Both the position numbers and the translations under genes were made by a program. 64,000 nucleotides of DNA from Bacillus safensis (GTDB lineage Bacteria; Bacillota; Bacilli; Bacillales; Bacillaceae): contig BSBG01000004.1 in assembly GCA_030159235.1 (NCBI GenBank), forward strand, positions 1 through 64,000, in the 5' to 3' direction. Below the pieces are notes generated by a model. The model saw only the letters and a program-made list of their open reading frames with translations. It did no database searches and was not told the DNA's origin. How positions within the stretch are numbered: the stretch's first letter is position 1; every line of letters begins with the position of its first letter. Below, in pieces: positions 35,715 to 42,915 of this stretch.

Positions 35715-35816
35715 TTTCTCACCCCCTGTCTTTTTATCGGCAGAAAGCGAACCAATGGAACTATTCGCGAAATTTGTCGAACGAAAGCCCCTTCATAAAT
35801 AGGTGGAAGCGTAAGA

Positions 35817-35844
35817 CAAAAAAAAGCACCTTAAAGGTGCTTTT
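35817..35844 (-). terminator. terminator
   Basis: AAAAGCACC-ttaaa-GGTGCTTTT following the 38-residue gene at 35851. Confidence 0.75.
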
Positions 35845-35850
35845 CAGGTA

Positions 35851-35967
35851 TTATTTTTTAGATTCGGATTGCTCCTGTAAAACTTTAAATGCTTCAGATA
35901 ACAATTCACCATAATTATGTACTTCATTAGATTTTGTCTTCGGAGTTGGGAATGCTATTACTGACAT
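35851..35967 (-). CDS. 38-residue small protein downstream of a membrane protein
   Basis: The frame reads MSVIAFPTPKTKSNEVHNYG then LLSEAFKVLQEQ and a Lys-rich end. The RBS AGGGGAG is good. It starts 14 bp after the stop of the membrane protein at 35982 and ends in a terminator, so the two form a compact operon. It is soluble with one predicted helix. Unknown; perhaps a partner or antitoxin-like peptide of the membrane protein. Confidence 0.6.
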   Translation of the reverse strand: MSVIAFPTPKTKSNEVHNYGELLSEAFKVLQEQSESKK

Positions 35968-35981
35968 ATAAATTCTCCCCT

Positions 35982-36608
35982 CTAAATTTCATTTCCAATC
36001 GTATTAACTTTACTAAGGTTCAGTTTAGCCAACTTCTCACTAATTTCCTGTTTTTCCTTCGTAAGCTCATTGGAATGTATTCTCTCTGCCCACATTTTAT
36101 ACAGACTAACTGTATTACTAAAGTTATGTTCTATATCCTTTCTGAGGTAGCAATAAACATCGTAATTATGATCTATAAATTCGCAAAAGATATGAGAAAG
36201 TGGATTAAATGCCAATTCTTCATCAGCTAAACCACTCATCATAGCTGCACTAAAAAACTCTAACTGATTAGCAAGATTACCTACACCTGCATCAAACTTA
36301 CATTCCAAACTTACAGCATCTAAGATTTCCGAAGCCAAAAATTCTTTTTTATGGTTTATTTTAGTAATTTTTATAGGTTTGCCTTTCAGTGTTGAAGAAT
36401 ACTTGTTTTCTAACGGTATAAAAGAGGTTGCAAACCAGTTAAGATACTCTATACTTTTTTCAATTGAGGCTCGCTTATTTTTAATTCTCATATCTTTCTT
36501 CATTAGATTTAATTGTTTAATTGCAATAAAAATCCCAGCTGCTAACCCAATACTAGCAATATAATAAAGCATTGTAATGACTTCTTTTACGATTGGATAT
36601 ACATTCAT
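35982..36608 (-). CDS. membrane-anchored protein with cytoplasmic helical domain
   Basis: A 208-residue protein. One N-terminal transmembrane helix (about residues 12-31, TMLYYIASIGLAAGIFIAI) is followed by a basic stop and a helical cytoplasmic domain (KNKRASIEKSIEYLNWFATS...). This layout resembles DUF4760-type proteins. ATG 36608 has AAGGAG upstream. It is AT-richer than the flanking phage genes and lies with a tiny downstream gene and own terminator, as prophage cargo often does. Confidence 0.68.
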   Translation of the reverse strand: MNVYPIVKEVITMLYYIASIGLAAGIFIAIKQLNLMKKDMRIKNKRASIEKSIEYLNWFATSFIPLENKYSSTLKGKPIKITKINHKKEFLASEILDAVSLECKFDAGVGNLANQLEFFSAAMMSGLADEELAFNPLSHIFCEFIDHNYDVYCYLRKDIEHNFSNTVSLYKMWAERIHSNELTKEKQEISEKLAKLNLSKVNTIGNEI

Positions 36609-36729
36609 ACTATGCTCCTTTCTAAGAAAATTCAAGCAAATTGAATCAACTTTTTTTAGTATAATACACTAAATATCGACAGTAAATAACATATTTTAAT
36701 AATAGGTATACAAAAATAATGAAGATAAA

Positions 36730-36753
36730 TAAAAAAGCACCCCACAGGATGCT
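36730..36753 (-). terminator. terminator
   Basis: Minus strand AGCATCC-tgt-GGGGTGCT then T6, nearly the same as the hairpin at 35423. Confidence 0.75.
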
Positions 36754-36913
36754 ATTTCAATAGTTCTATTAATTTATCTCTTTTTTCTCGATCAAGCATA
36801 TGGTTAGTTTTAAGCCATTCTTGCATTAATACATACATGCCCTCAGTTGTTAAACCAATTTTCTTATCGTCACCTTGTTTGTACAAAATATCTACTTTGC
36901 CGTACCTTCTCAC
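36752..36913 (-). CDS. possible 53-residue phage protein
   Basis: GTG start inside the end of the ArpU gene. The frame reads MRRYGKVDILYKQGDDKKIG and continues TTEGMYVLMQEWLKTNHML to a stop directly at the terminator. The composition looks coding, but the Shine-Dalgarno is weak. It overlaps arpU by 44 bp. Confidence 0.45.
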   Translation of the reverse strand: MRRYGKVDILYKQGDDKKIGLTTEGMYVLMQEWLKTNHMLDREKRDKLIELLK

Positions 36914-37271
36914 GAGACAGTCCCAAGTGAAGTCCGATAGCTCGATAACTCATACCTTCCATCATGCAGTCATAGACCACTCTGTTTTTCTCTCCTTCGA
37001 TTTTGCTTGCTGCTGCCTCTATCGCATATACACGTTCTTCATATTTCCGAAGACGTTTAAATAATCTTTCTTCCCTCATATCCATGTCACGCAATTCAGC
37101 TTGGCTTTTCCCTTTGCTCCCCTTTGGAAGAGTTGCCTCGATACCGTATTGCGCCACACCCCAACTTCGCATAGGGATGTCAGTGCCGTATAAAACACAC
37201 TGGAGCCGTTGAACCTCTTTCGCCATCCAGTGATAATTGTGAATGAGTCCTTCAATCTCTTTTTTGTTCAT
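36870..37271 (-). CDS. ArpU/RinA-type late transcriptional regulator
   Basis: A 133-residue protein. The N-terminal part is helical (IEGLIHNYHWMAKEVQRLQ). The C-terminal half is a sigma-70 region 4-like HTH, EERLFKRLRKYEERVYAIE then GMSYRAIGLHLGLSREKVRQ. This family activates phage late genes just upstream of terminase, which is its place here. ATG 37271 with AAGGAG is preferred. Confidence 0.8.
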   Translation of the reverse strand: MNKKEIEGLIHNYHWMAKEVQRLQCVLYGTDIPMRSWGVAQYGIEATLPKGSKGKSQAELRDMDMREERLFKRLRKYEERVYAIEAAASKIEGEKNRVVYDCMMEGMSYRAIGLHLGLSREKVRQSRYFVQTR

Positions 37272-37282
37272 GGTGCGCTCCT

Positions 37283-37361
37283 TTCCGACAAATAAAAAAC
37301 GGACACTAACCAGCACCCTTAAAAGGTGTTGATCAGTATCCGCAGGCTCTCCGTCTTGGAC
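37283..37361 (-). repeat. 79-bp terminator repeat, copy A
   Basis: Same length as and about 90 percent identical to 38874-38952. On the minus strand it lies after the PIN gene stop: CCAAGACGGAGAGCCTG, then a long hairpin (CGGATAC..AACACC-tttta-GGGTGCT..GTGTCCG) followed by T6ATTT. Changes from copy B keep pairing, so the hairpin is functional as terminator. Confidence 0.85.
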
Positions 37362-37365
37362 ATAA

Positions 37366-38568
37366 TTAATTTAAAAAAACAACTTTAAATTCTAAAAATT
37401 CAACATCGTAAACATCAAAATGGTCTTCAAGTTCCTCATTAATAGCTAACCTACCCTCGCTATCAAAAGAGTCTGAAACGTTCAAAAACATTTCAGCTAC
37501 TAGTATACCTTTTATTACCGTGAATTTTTTAATATCAAGAGTACCCAATCTACCGTGGAAGAATCTATCCAGTGCATCAAAAACATCCTCCTGATGAATG
37601 AAATTTCTGGTTTGAAAAGAAAGATGAATTTGTGTTAACTCTTTATCGTTTTGCTCAAAATTGATATAATGACTTCTAACCTCCTTAACTTCTGTAATAG
37701 TATTATCGGAAAAGCTTTCGCTATAAATAGCTCCTGCTTCTTTCATGAACACATCAGAATTAAACATATAGAATTCCATGTTTGTTTTATACTTAAATTC
37801 ATTTAGCAACTCGCTTCTTGGCCCAATTGTTTTCCCTTTGGATTCGTACCACCAATCTTTTTTTTCGTCATCTGTGATAAATATAATATTGTTTGGTTTT
37901 TCAATTGCATAATCAATAATCTGTCGCCAAAGAATATAGTCTCCATACTTCTCCAATATCATCTCACCGTTATGATACTTTGCTCCTTTTTTAGAGGCAT
38001 CTCTGTAACCTGGTGGGATCTCTAATGAATATCTTTTATCGGCTTCTTTAGCTATTTCTTCTAGTTCTTTCTTTATATACGGTTTCCCCACTTTATTTTC
38101 AAATAATGTGGTGATTTGTTGCTTGATGTGATCATTTTTCAATAAGATAGGATGATCTTCTTGTTCTTTTGATATTGCAAAAGCTAAGCTATCTATAGAT
38201 GATTTTATTTGCTCAATTATAGAATCAATGCTGAGCGTAACGTGTTTTTTTCTATAAGAGCCTAACTCTTTTTTTAGGCTGGCATCTATTTCAGATGATT
38301 TTTTTTTCAGAATAGACTTTATTTTTTCGTAAGAAGTTTGTTGATCTAAAATAACATTTGTTCTATTAAGGTGAAATTCTAATGCTATTTGATGCGGTAG
38401 CCAGAGTCGATCTTTGGATTTTTCTAACAAATTAAGTAATTTTTCAGATGTTTCCTTTGAATACCTATACAAATTAAGTAGAATATTAGTATCTAGCACG
38501 ATTACTGAGTTGGTCCAAATATCAGTATTTTTATTATCAAAATAAAATTCTTCAAATAATGATTTCAT
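37366..38568 (-). CDS. large PIN-domain protein (PIN-like, DUF4935 type)
   Basis: A 400-residue protein. The PIN nuclease acids can be placed: D26 in VIVLDTNILLNLYRYS, E64 in HQIALEFHLNR, D210 in KYGDYILWRQ, and D233/D234 in NIIFITDDEKKDWW. A helical insertion (about residues 75-180) sits inside the fold. A C-terminal alpha/beta domain (about 290-400) follows. ATG 38568 follows GAGGGG. Flanked by two copies of a terminator repeat and by a dead phage gene, so it looks like inserted cargo. An RNase role in phage defence is inference. Confidence 0.82.
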   Translation of the reverse strand: MKSLFEEFYFDNKNTDIWTNSVIVLDTNILLNLYRYSKETSEKLLNLLEKSKDRLWLPHQIALEFHLNRTNVILDQQTSYEKIKSILKKKSSEIDASLKKELGSYRKKHVTLSIDSIIEQIKSSIDSLAFAISKEQEDHPILLKNDHIKQQITTLFENKVGKPYIKKELEEIAKEADKRYSLEIPPGYRDASKKGAKYHNGEMILEKYGDYILWRQIIDYAIEKPNNIIFITDDEKKDWWYESKGKTIGPRSELLNEFKYKTNMEFYMFNSDVFMKEAGAIYSESFSDNTITEVKEVRSHYINFEQNDKELTQIHLSFQTRNFIHQEDVFDALDRFFHGRLGTLDIKKFTVIKGILVAEMFLNVSDSFDSEGRLAINEELEDHFDVYDVEFLEFKVVFLN

Positions 38569-38642
38569 AATAACCCCTCTAATTCTAATAAATTCTAGAT
38601 GATAGTTATTATATAGGATTTCATGAGGCATTACTATTAAAG

Positions 38643-38863
38643 TTATATTATCTTTAATTCGGATTGTTTTGGTTCATCGTGCTTCCTCTTTATATCATCG
38701 TTTAAGGCCTGCAGCGACCAAAGAAGAGTAGCCAAGCCGGCAACAGCTTCTTTATACGATTCATTCGATTTCACGCCTCTTTTTTCAAAAGCGTTCATTC
38801 GTTCGATGATTGTCGCTATATATTTTACCCCATGAGTAGTTTTTTCGACTTATCCATCTTCAT
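38643..38863 (-). pseudogene. frameshifted small phage gene
   Basis: ATG 38863 starts MKMDKSKK, then a shift in an A6 run. The other frame continues HGVKYIATIIERMNAFEKRG and AVAGLATLLWSLQALNDDIK to a stop at 38643. The sequence around the start matches the leader of ArpU. Probably an ordinary hypothetical phage gene inactivated by one base. Confidence 0.65.
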
Positions 38864-38873
38864 GGGTGCTCAC

Positions 38874-38952
38874 TTCCGAAAAATAAAAAACGGACACCCA
38901 TCAGCACCCTTAAAAGGTGTTGATCAGTGTCCGCAGGCTCTCCGTCTTGGAC
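38874..38952 (-). repeat. 79-bp terminator repeat, copy B
   Basis: Copy B of the repeat at 37283-37361, placed after the stop of the gene at 38957. The hairpin reads CGGACAC..AACACC-tttta-GGGTGCT..GTGTCCG plus a T run on the minus strand. Confidence 0.85.
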
Positions 38953-38956
38953 TTAT

Positions 38957-39226
38957 TTAGTTTTTGTACTTCTTTTCTTTGAAATCCCAATAAGTAATAC
39001 CTGTCATTTTATCTGCTTCTTCGTAAGAATAAGATTGTTTAATAACTTTCAATAGCATTATACGTTCATCTCCCTCAAATACATAGAAAGTTTCGTCGAT
39101 GTACTTTTTAAATGAATTCTTTTTGTGTTCGTAAACCTCTAAGGCTTCTTCTATATCATCAAATAAGCCAACAAGCCCTTCTTCATGATCATAAACCATC
39201 CATAGATCATCATTTTTGTTTATCAT
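38957..39226 (-). CDS. hypothetical acidic protein
   Basis: An 89-residue protein, MINKNDDLWMVYDHEEGLVG then FDDIEEALEVYEHKKNSF; no motif or membrane segment. RBS GGAGG. It starts 23 bp after the stop of the membrane protein at 39249 and ends in terminator repeat B. The pair may be a two-gene cargo unit. Function unknown. Confidence 0.62.
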   Translation of the reverse strand: MINKNDDLWMVYDHEEGLVGLFDDIEEALEVYEHKKNSFKKYIDETFYVFEGDERIMLLKVIKQSYSYEEADKMTGITYWDFKEKKYKN

Positions 39227-39248
39227 TTCATTTAACCTCCGTCTTTGA

Positions 39249-39941
39249 CTAATTAGAGTCTTCTTTAGTAGGAGAAGATTTATTGACTGAAAGATTTGAA
39301 ATGTTTAATTTACCAGCATCAATGCCTATCAATTGAAAAGCTAATTGGGCTTGTACTAATGAACGTAATTTTTCATCATGAATCTTATCTGCCAATTCTA
39401 TTGCTTCTTTTCTGTTATAATCCTCCAAAACGCTATCATGTAATTCTTTTACACGAATTCGAAGTTTTTGAGACTCTTTTAAAAACAGTAGTGAAATCCC
39501 TTCAAAAATTAAACTTCCAACTATGTTAATTGCACTATTAACAGTTGTGTCTGATCCATAAGAAGAAATAATGAGAACAATTAAAAGAATAAAGCCCAAT
39601 ATAGACATAATTAAACCAACATAGAACTGCACATTTGAATGAATTGTAGTTTGTTGTTGATATATCATTAATTTCTCTTCATTTGATTTTCCATTTAATT
39701 TTTCATTTAGTGTTTCATTTGATTTTTCAATTGATTTTTCATTTACCTTTGATTCTTGTTTATATTTGTTAACAACTTTTTTCGATTTTTCTTCTTCTTT
39801 TTGAAGTTTAGTTTCAGCAAAATGACGTAAAAATCTCTCTTCTCGTAACTTATTCAAAATTCTTGAGTTCATATAGAATGAAATAGCAAGGACAATAAGT
39901 AAAGATGTCGCTGTCGGTATAATAGATTCAATATGATTCAA
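39249..39941 (-). CDS. membrane protein with N-terminal helix, coiled coil and TM hairpin
   Basis: A 230-residue protein. Transmembrane segment about 10-24 (ATSLLIVLAISFYMN). A long charged coil 30-95 with KSNE/LNE repeats follows. The TM hairpin is about 106-127 and 134-155, then a cytoplasmic C-terminal domain. A TTG start with AGGAG at 7-nt spacing is preferred over an upstream GTG without RBS. AT-rich. The two-TM hairpin plus coil resembles effector-type membrane proteins in defence loci, but I cannot name the family. Confidence 0.62.
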   Translation of the reverse strand: MNHIESIIPTATSLLIVLAISFYMNSRILNKLREERFLRHFAETKLQKEEEKSKKVVNKYKQESKVNEKSIEKSNETLNEKLNGKSNEEKLMIYQQQTTIHSNVQFYVGLIMSILGFILLIVLIISSYGSDTTVNSAINIVGSLIFEGISLLFLKESQKLRIRVKELHDSVLEDYNRKEAIELADKIHDEKLRSLVQAQLAFQLIGIDAGKLNISNLSVNKSSPTKEDSN

Positions 39942-40251
39942 AACCCCACTCCTAACCTCACTTTTAAACACACCTTATTTTACCATATTTACTTCCTCTT
40001 ACAAAATTTTCGAATATATTCTTGATGGCTTCTTCCGATTTGCTGAGCCCTTGCGAAATCATTTAAACCTCAATAATGCTGTTAATAATCAAACAATCCT
40101 TATGCAATTCACCTTGAAGTATCTGGTTCAACTCAATATGACGCGCCTCCTTCCGTTATCTCCCCTATTTGTAATCATTCCGTAATTTTCTTTTAATCTA
40201 AAAACATCCTTTTGCCTGTTAAAATTAGATAGATTGAAAGGTGGTGAATAA
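39942..40251. other. gap with two doubtful short frames
   Basis: On the minus strand 40062-39964 reads MISQGLSKSEEAIKNIFENF and ends after 32 codons without RBS. Upstream a 24-codon frame ending INSIIEV follows a GGAGG (40146-40150) but has only ATT as possible start. Both may be phage relics. The plus-strand promoter of the small membrane peptide lies at the right end. Confidence 0.35.
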
Positions 40252-40392
40252 ATGCAACATTATTTGGATGATGTTATCGAAACAATTAGAAGTTATGTTC
40301 AAAGAGTTACTGAAAAATTTTTTGAACTTGGCTTAGTACCACTATCTTTTTTAGCAATAATAATATTATTAATCTTTGCAGGGACTCGGTAA
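40252..40392 (+). CDS. 46-residue single-helix membrane peptide, possible type I toxin
   Basis: The peptide starts MQHYLDDVIETIRSYVQRVT (amphipathic) and ends with a hydrophobic helix LVPLSFLAIIILLIFAGTR. RBS GAAAGGTGGTG is strong. The stop codon lies inside an intrinsic terminator (40378-40405), a compact design seen in Bacillus prophage toxins (TxpA, BsrG). It is read against all neighbouring phage genes. An antisense RNA would be expected but was not identified; a small phage membrane protein is the alternative. Confidence 0.62.
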   Translation: MQHYLDDVIETIRSYVQRVTEKFFELGLVPLSFLAIIILLIFAGTR

Positions 40393-40405
40393 TCCCTGCT
40401 CTTTA
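40378..40405 (+). terminator. terminator overlapping the stop of the small peptide
   Basis: GCAGGGA-ctcggtaa-TCCCTGC followed by TCTTTATT; the loop contains the TAA stop. Confidence 0.7.
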
Positions 40406-40408
40406 TTG

Positions 40409-40663
40409 TCAAAGTCCACCTATCAACCCAGCGACTGCACTGATCCCCATGAAAAACAGCAGGGTGAATATAACAGGCCCGTTTGACTCACGCTTTGCCA
40501 TGACGACGTTACCTTCTATCACGAGATCATCGTTTTTTCTGACAAGCATAGGCACCACATAGTCAGGCACTCTAATTTCAGCAGCTGCATCATCAATCGT
40601 CATCGCTTGATTTTTGCAGGCTTTTACGGCCTGAGACAGTTCAACGTGTTTTGGTAGACTCAT
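40409..40663 (-). CDS. phage protein with C-terminal membrane helix
   Basis: An 84-residue protein. An N-terminal HTH-like or soluble part (AVKACKNQAMTIDDAAAEIRVP) is followed by a hydrophobic C-terminal helix (PVIFTLLFFMGISAVAGLIGGL). RBS GGAGG. It lies 17 bp downstream of the XtrA-like gene in the same transcript. Unknown role; convergent with the small membrane peptide. Confidence 0.62.
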   Translation of the reverse strand: MSLPKHVELSQAVKACKNQAMTIDDAAAEIRVPDYVVPMLVRKNDDLVIEGNVVMAKRESNGPVIFTLLFFMGISAVAGLIGGL

Positions 40664-40680
40664 AATCTCTCAACCTCCGA

Positions 40681-40884
40681 TTATTTGATCTTGTATCCTA
40701 TTTCATGCTCAACTCTCGCAAAGTGACCTTTAGCAGTTTGAATGATTGTTTTTCCGTGTTCAGGTGCGTCAGTAATATGGGCTGTTCCTTCGTTGCCGTC
40801 AATCACGATGATGCGGACCTTCCCAGGTTCTAAATTCTGATGAATGGTTGTAGCAAAATCCTTTATTTCTTTTGGTTGGTTCAT
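40681..40884 (-). CDS. XtrA-like phage protein
   Basis: A 67-residue protein MNQPKEIKDFATTIHQNLEP, then APEHGKTIIQTAKGHFARVE. The EHGKT-I-x-T-x-K-G core matches XtrA of the B. subtilis PBSX element. ATG 40884 with GGCGGAG. Function of XtrA is not known; it is a standard gene of the early/late transition region. Confidence 0.7.
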   Translation of the reverse strand: MNQPKEIKDFATTIHQNLEPGKVRIIVIDGNEGTAHITDAPEHGKTIIQTAKGHFARVEHEIGYKIK

Positions 40885-40962
40885 CCGCTCCGCCCCGCTT
40901 CCATGTGTTATAATTAAAGTGTCAGATTTAATTAGCACTGGAGCAGCGGCTTCGGTGTTTTT

Positions 40963-41118
40963 TTATGCCCGTTTATCCATCTGGAACGTGGGTGACGGTT
41001 TTAGCTCTTCTCGATAAACGATAGGATGCTTCGCTAGATATGCCTCAAGCTCTTCTTTAGTCATCTTCCACTCGATGACCGGTCCTGCTGCATATGGATT
41101 GTTTGGCTTCTCGTTCAT
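40963..41118 (-). CDS. small phage protein
   Basis: A 51-residue protein MNEKPNNPYAAGPVIEWKMT with a helical middle (KEELEAYLAKHP). RBS AAGGAGG is good. Position between RusA and XtrA-like genes. No known function. Confidence 0.65.
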   Translation of the reverse strand: MNEKPNNPYAAGPVIEWKMTKEELEAYLAKHPIVYREELKPSPTFQMDKRA

Positions 41119-41139
41119 TTCTTCTTCACATCCTCCTTT

Positions 41140-41574
41140 TCAGTTCATCAATTCAGTAATAATAATTTCGACTCTTGGATTTTCGCTGTAGAACTTACAG
41201 ACTTTCAATTCCACTACTTGACTATCATCCTTGTAAATTAGATTGTTTAATGCGTCTTTAATGCCTTTTGAATAGTTATCAACATCCGGCTTTGTTGTGG
41301 GCCTTAGAATTCCTTTTTCAGCACATTCTTTTTGCTTCTTAGAATCAAAAATCTTCTTCGTCATTGGTCTGAATACTCTGATATCCATTGAGACAGGTCC
41401 CGTTATGAGTTGATTTGGTTTATGTTGTGAAGCAACTAAAGCCACGTAATGCTTAAAATCTTTTGATTTCTGTGGATCATGCATAACGATTTTTCTTTTT
41501 CCAGTATTCCTTGTAGACGCTCTTGGTCTCCCTTGTGCTACTGGCTCGCCATAAACTGTGAATGCTATTGTCAT
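41140..41574 (-). CDS. rusA: RusA-family Holliday junction resolvase
   Basis: A 144-residue protein with RusA hallmarks: the N-terminal FTVYGEPVAQGRPR, the Asp-rich centre TTKPDVDNYSKGIKDALN (catalytic D-x-D) and IYKDDSQVVEL. It resolves branched DNA during phage replication. RBS GGGAGG. Translationally close to the 30-codon gene upstream. Intact length. Confidence 0.92.
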   Translation of the reverse strand: MTIAFTVYGEPVAQGRPRASTRNTGKRKIVMHDPQKSKDFKHYVALVASQHKPNQLITGPVSMDIRVFRPMTKKIFDSKKQKECAEKGILRPTTKPDVDNYSKGIKDALNNLIYKDDSQVVELKVCKFYSENPRVEIIITELMN

Positions 41575-41576
41575 GT

Positions 41577-41669
41577 CTACCTCCCATCATCCCGTAGCCA
41601 TTGCAGGAACTTCCTTTCTCTTGATGATGCCGTGAAAGCGATAGTGATTAGTGCTGCCATCGTCTTCAT
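41577..41669 (-). CDS. 30-residue phage microprotein
   Basis: Starts in an ATGA overlap with the stop of the zinc-ribbon gene: MKTMAALITIAFTASSRERK then LQWLRDDGR. It ends within the RBS of rusA. The overlap on one side and tight spacing on the other suggest coupled translation. Confidence 0.5.
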   Translation of the reverse strand: MKTMAALITIAFTASSRERKFLQWLRDDGR

Positions 41670-41842
41670 GCTGTCTTTCCTTCCAACGCCCTTGCTTTCG
41701 CCAGCATTTGATCTAACATTTCGATGACTGGCTTTAGGCTCTGCTTGCGTCCTGTGGTGTTACAATCAGGACAAGGGAAGAAGCCCGCCATGAAAGTATT
41801 TTCGTTTATGACGACTTTCTCGCCATTGCATGTGTTGCACAT
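41666..41842 (-). CDS. small zinc-ribbon protein
   Basis: A 58-residue protein beginning MCNTCNGEKVVINENTFMAG, then FPCPDCNTTGR: two CxxC pairs (a DnaJ-type or rubredoxin-like zinc ribbon), then a basic helix. ATG 41842 with AAAGGAG. Lies 13 bp after dnaC; common beside phage helicase loaders. Confidence 0.7.
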   Translation of the reverse strand: MCNTCNGEKVVINENTFMAGFFPCPDCNTTGRKQSLKPVIEMLDQMLAKARALEGKTA

Positions 41843-41855
41843 CTGACATTCTCCT

Positions 41856-42639
41856 TTACTCGTATAGTTCCAAAAGCAATTCTTCATTTTCTTTTTGCGC
41901 TATCTTTTTCCGAATCTTTTCATTTGGCATAATCACAGGGAACGCCAGCTTTTCAATCCTGCTGCTGATCCGACCACTTTTATAGATTGTGTCAAGATCA
42001 TCTATACTTAAATTGCTTGTAAGTATGGTAGGCTTCTTGTTTTGCAGTCGGTAATCAAGAATACGAGTGAATGTTTCTTCAACAAAACCAGTTACTTTTT
42101 CCACTCCAATATCATCTAGGACAACAAGATCAGCTGTCTTGACAGCATCCATAATGTCGGTACTCTTCACTTTTGATTCGCTATCAAACGTGCTCTTTAT
42201 TTCTCCGATTAGATCAGCTGTAGACGAATAGATGATTTTAAGTGGTTTGTACTTTTGGGTTTCTTTGTCGTATACCTTGTCATGTGTTTTGGTTATCGCA
42301 TGAAGAATACTGGCAGCAAGCCTTGTCTTTCCGCTCCCTTTCTCCTTACTAAAGAAATACAAGCCTTTTCCGAGTTCACGCATCTTTTCAAATTTCAAAA
42401 TATAGTTTTTTGCAACGCGTCTTCGCGTTGGCTGCTCGCTCTTTTGATTCGGGTTTGTCATAAACATTGATATCAAAAGAGTTTAGAGAAGCGTCTTTGA
42501 ACTCTTCTGGAAGTCTTGCACTCATAAGCCTATTTGAGAGCTTTTTCACTTCTTTGCATGGACACTCTTCCATAAATTCTTTGTTTTCTTCATGATCAAT
42601 AATCCATATCAACCCTGATCCATCGCATTTACCATACAT
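41856..42639 (-). pseudogene. dnaC: DnaC/IstB-type helicase loader, frameshifted
   Basis: The first frame (42639-42388) has MYGKCDGSGLIWIIDHEENK and a Cys-containing zinc region, ending after KTRCKKLYFEI. The second frame continues RRVAKNYILKFEKM and then Walker A KEKGSGKTRLA, Walker B ADLVVLDDIGVEKV, sensor ILTSNLS and the arginine region GRISSRIEKL. The shift lies near 42395-42425, close to an A6 run. Without it the protein would be about 260 residues. Either a real mutation, a sequencing error or programmed frameshifting. Confidence 0.72.
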
Positions 42640-42740
42640 ACAATGTAACTTACTCTTTTGCCGCTACACGATTAGAAATGTTTAGACGAAAAAACTTTGC
42701 TTTTGCACTATATGAGAACACTTTAAAACAAATTAATTGA

Positions 42741-42905
42741 GATGAAGACTGTCCCTTATGTGTGCCAGCTATTATGTTGAAAAATTTAAGCCTACCCGCT
42801 GACCAAAACAAAGCAGCACTACTTGTCGCAGATATTTTCAAAGTTACTTGCGAATTTGCTAAACGCAGGCTGCGCCTTTACTACAATAAAATCAAATATC
42901 ATTGA
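42741..42905 (+). pseudogene. possible 3' end of an ImmA/IrrE-type gene
   Basis: The frame open from 42741 ends LLVADIFKVTCEFAKRRLRL and YYNKIKYH. The A-x-IFKVS-x-R-L pattern is like the C-terminal end of ImmA metallopeptidases, which usually sit just before the integrase in this type of phage. No HExxH part is left and no repressor gene remains. The identification is tentative. Confidence 0.35.
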
Positions 42906-42915
42906 GGTGTTAAAA

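Noticed and set aside
42650-42841. Minus-strand 63-codon frame between dnaC and integrase
   Set aside because: No RBS and no resemblance to a replication protein; the opposite strand looks more coding (possible ImmA tail).
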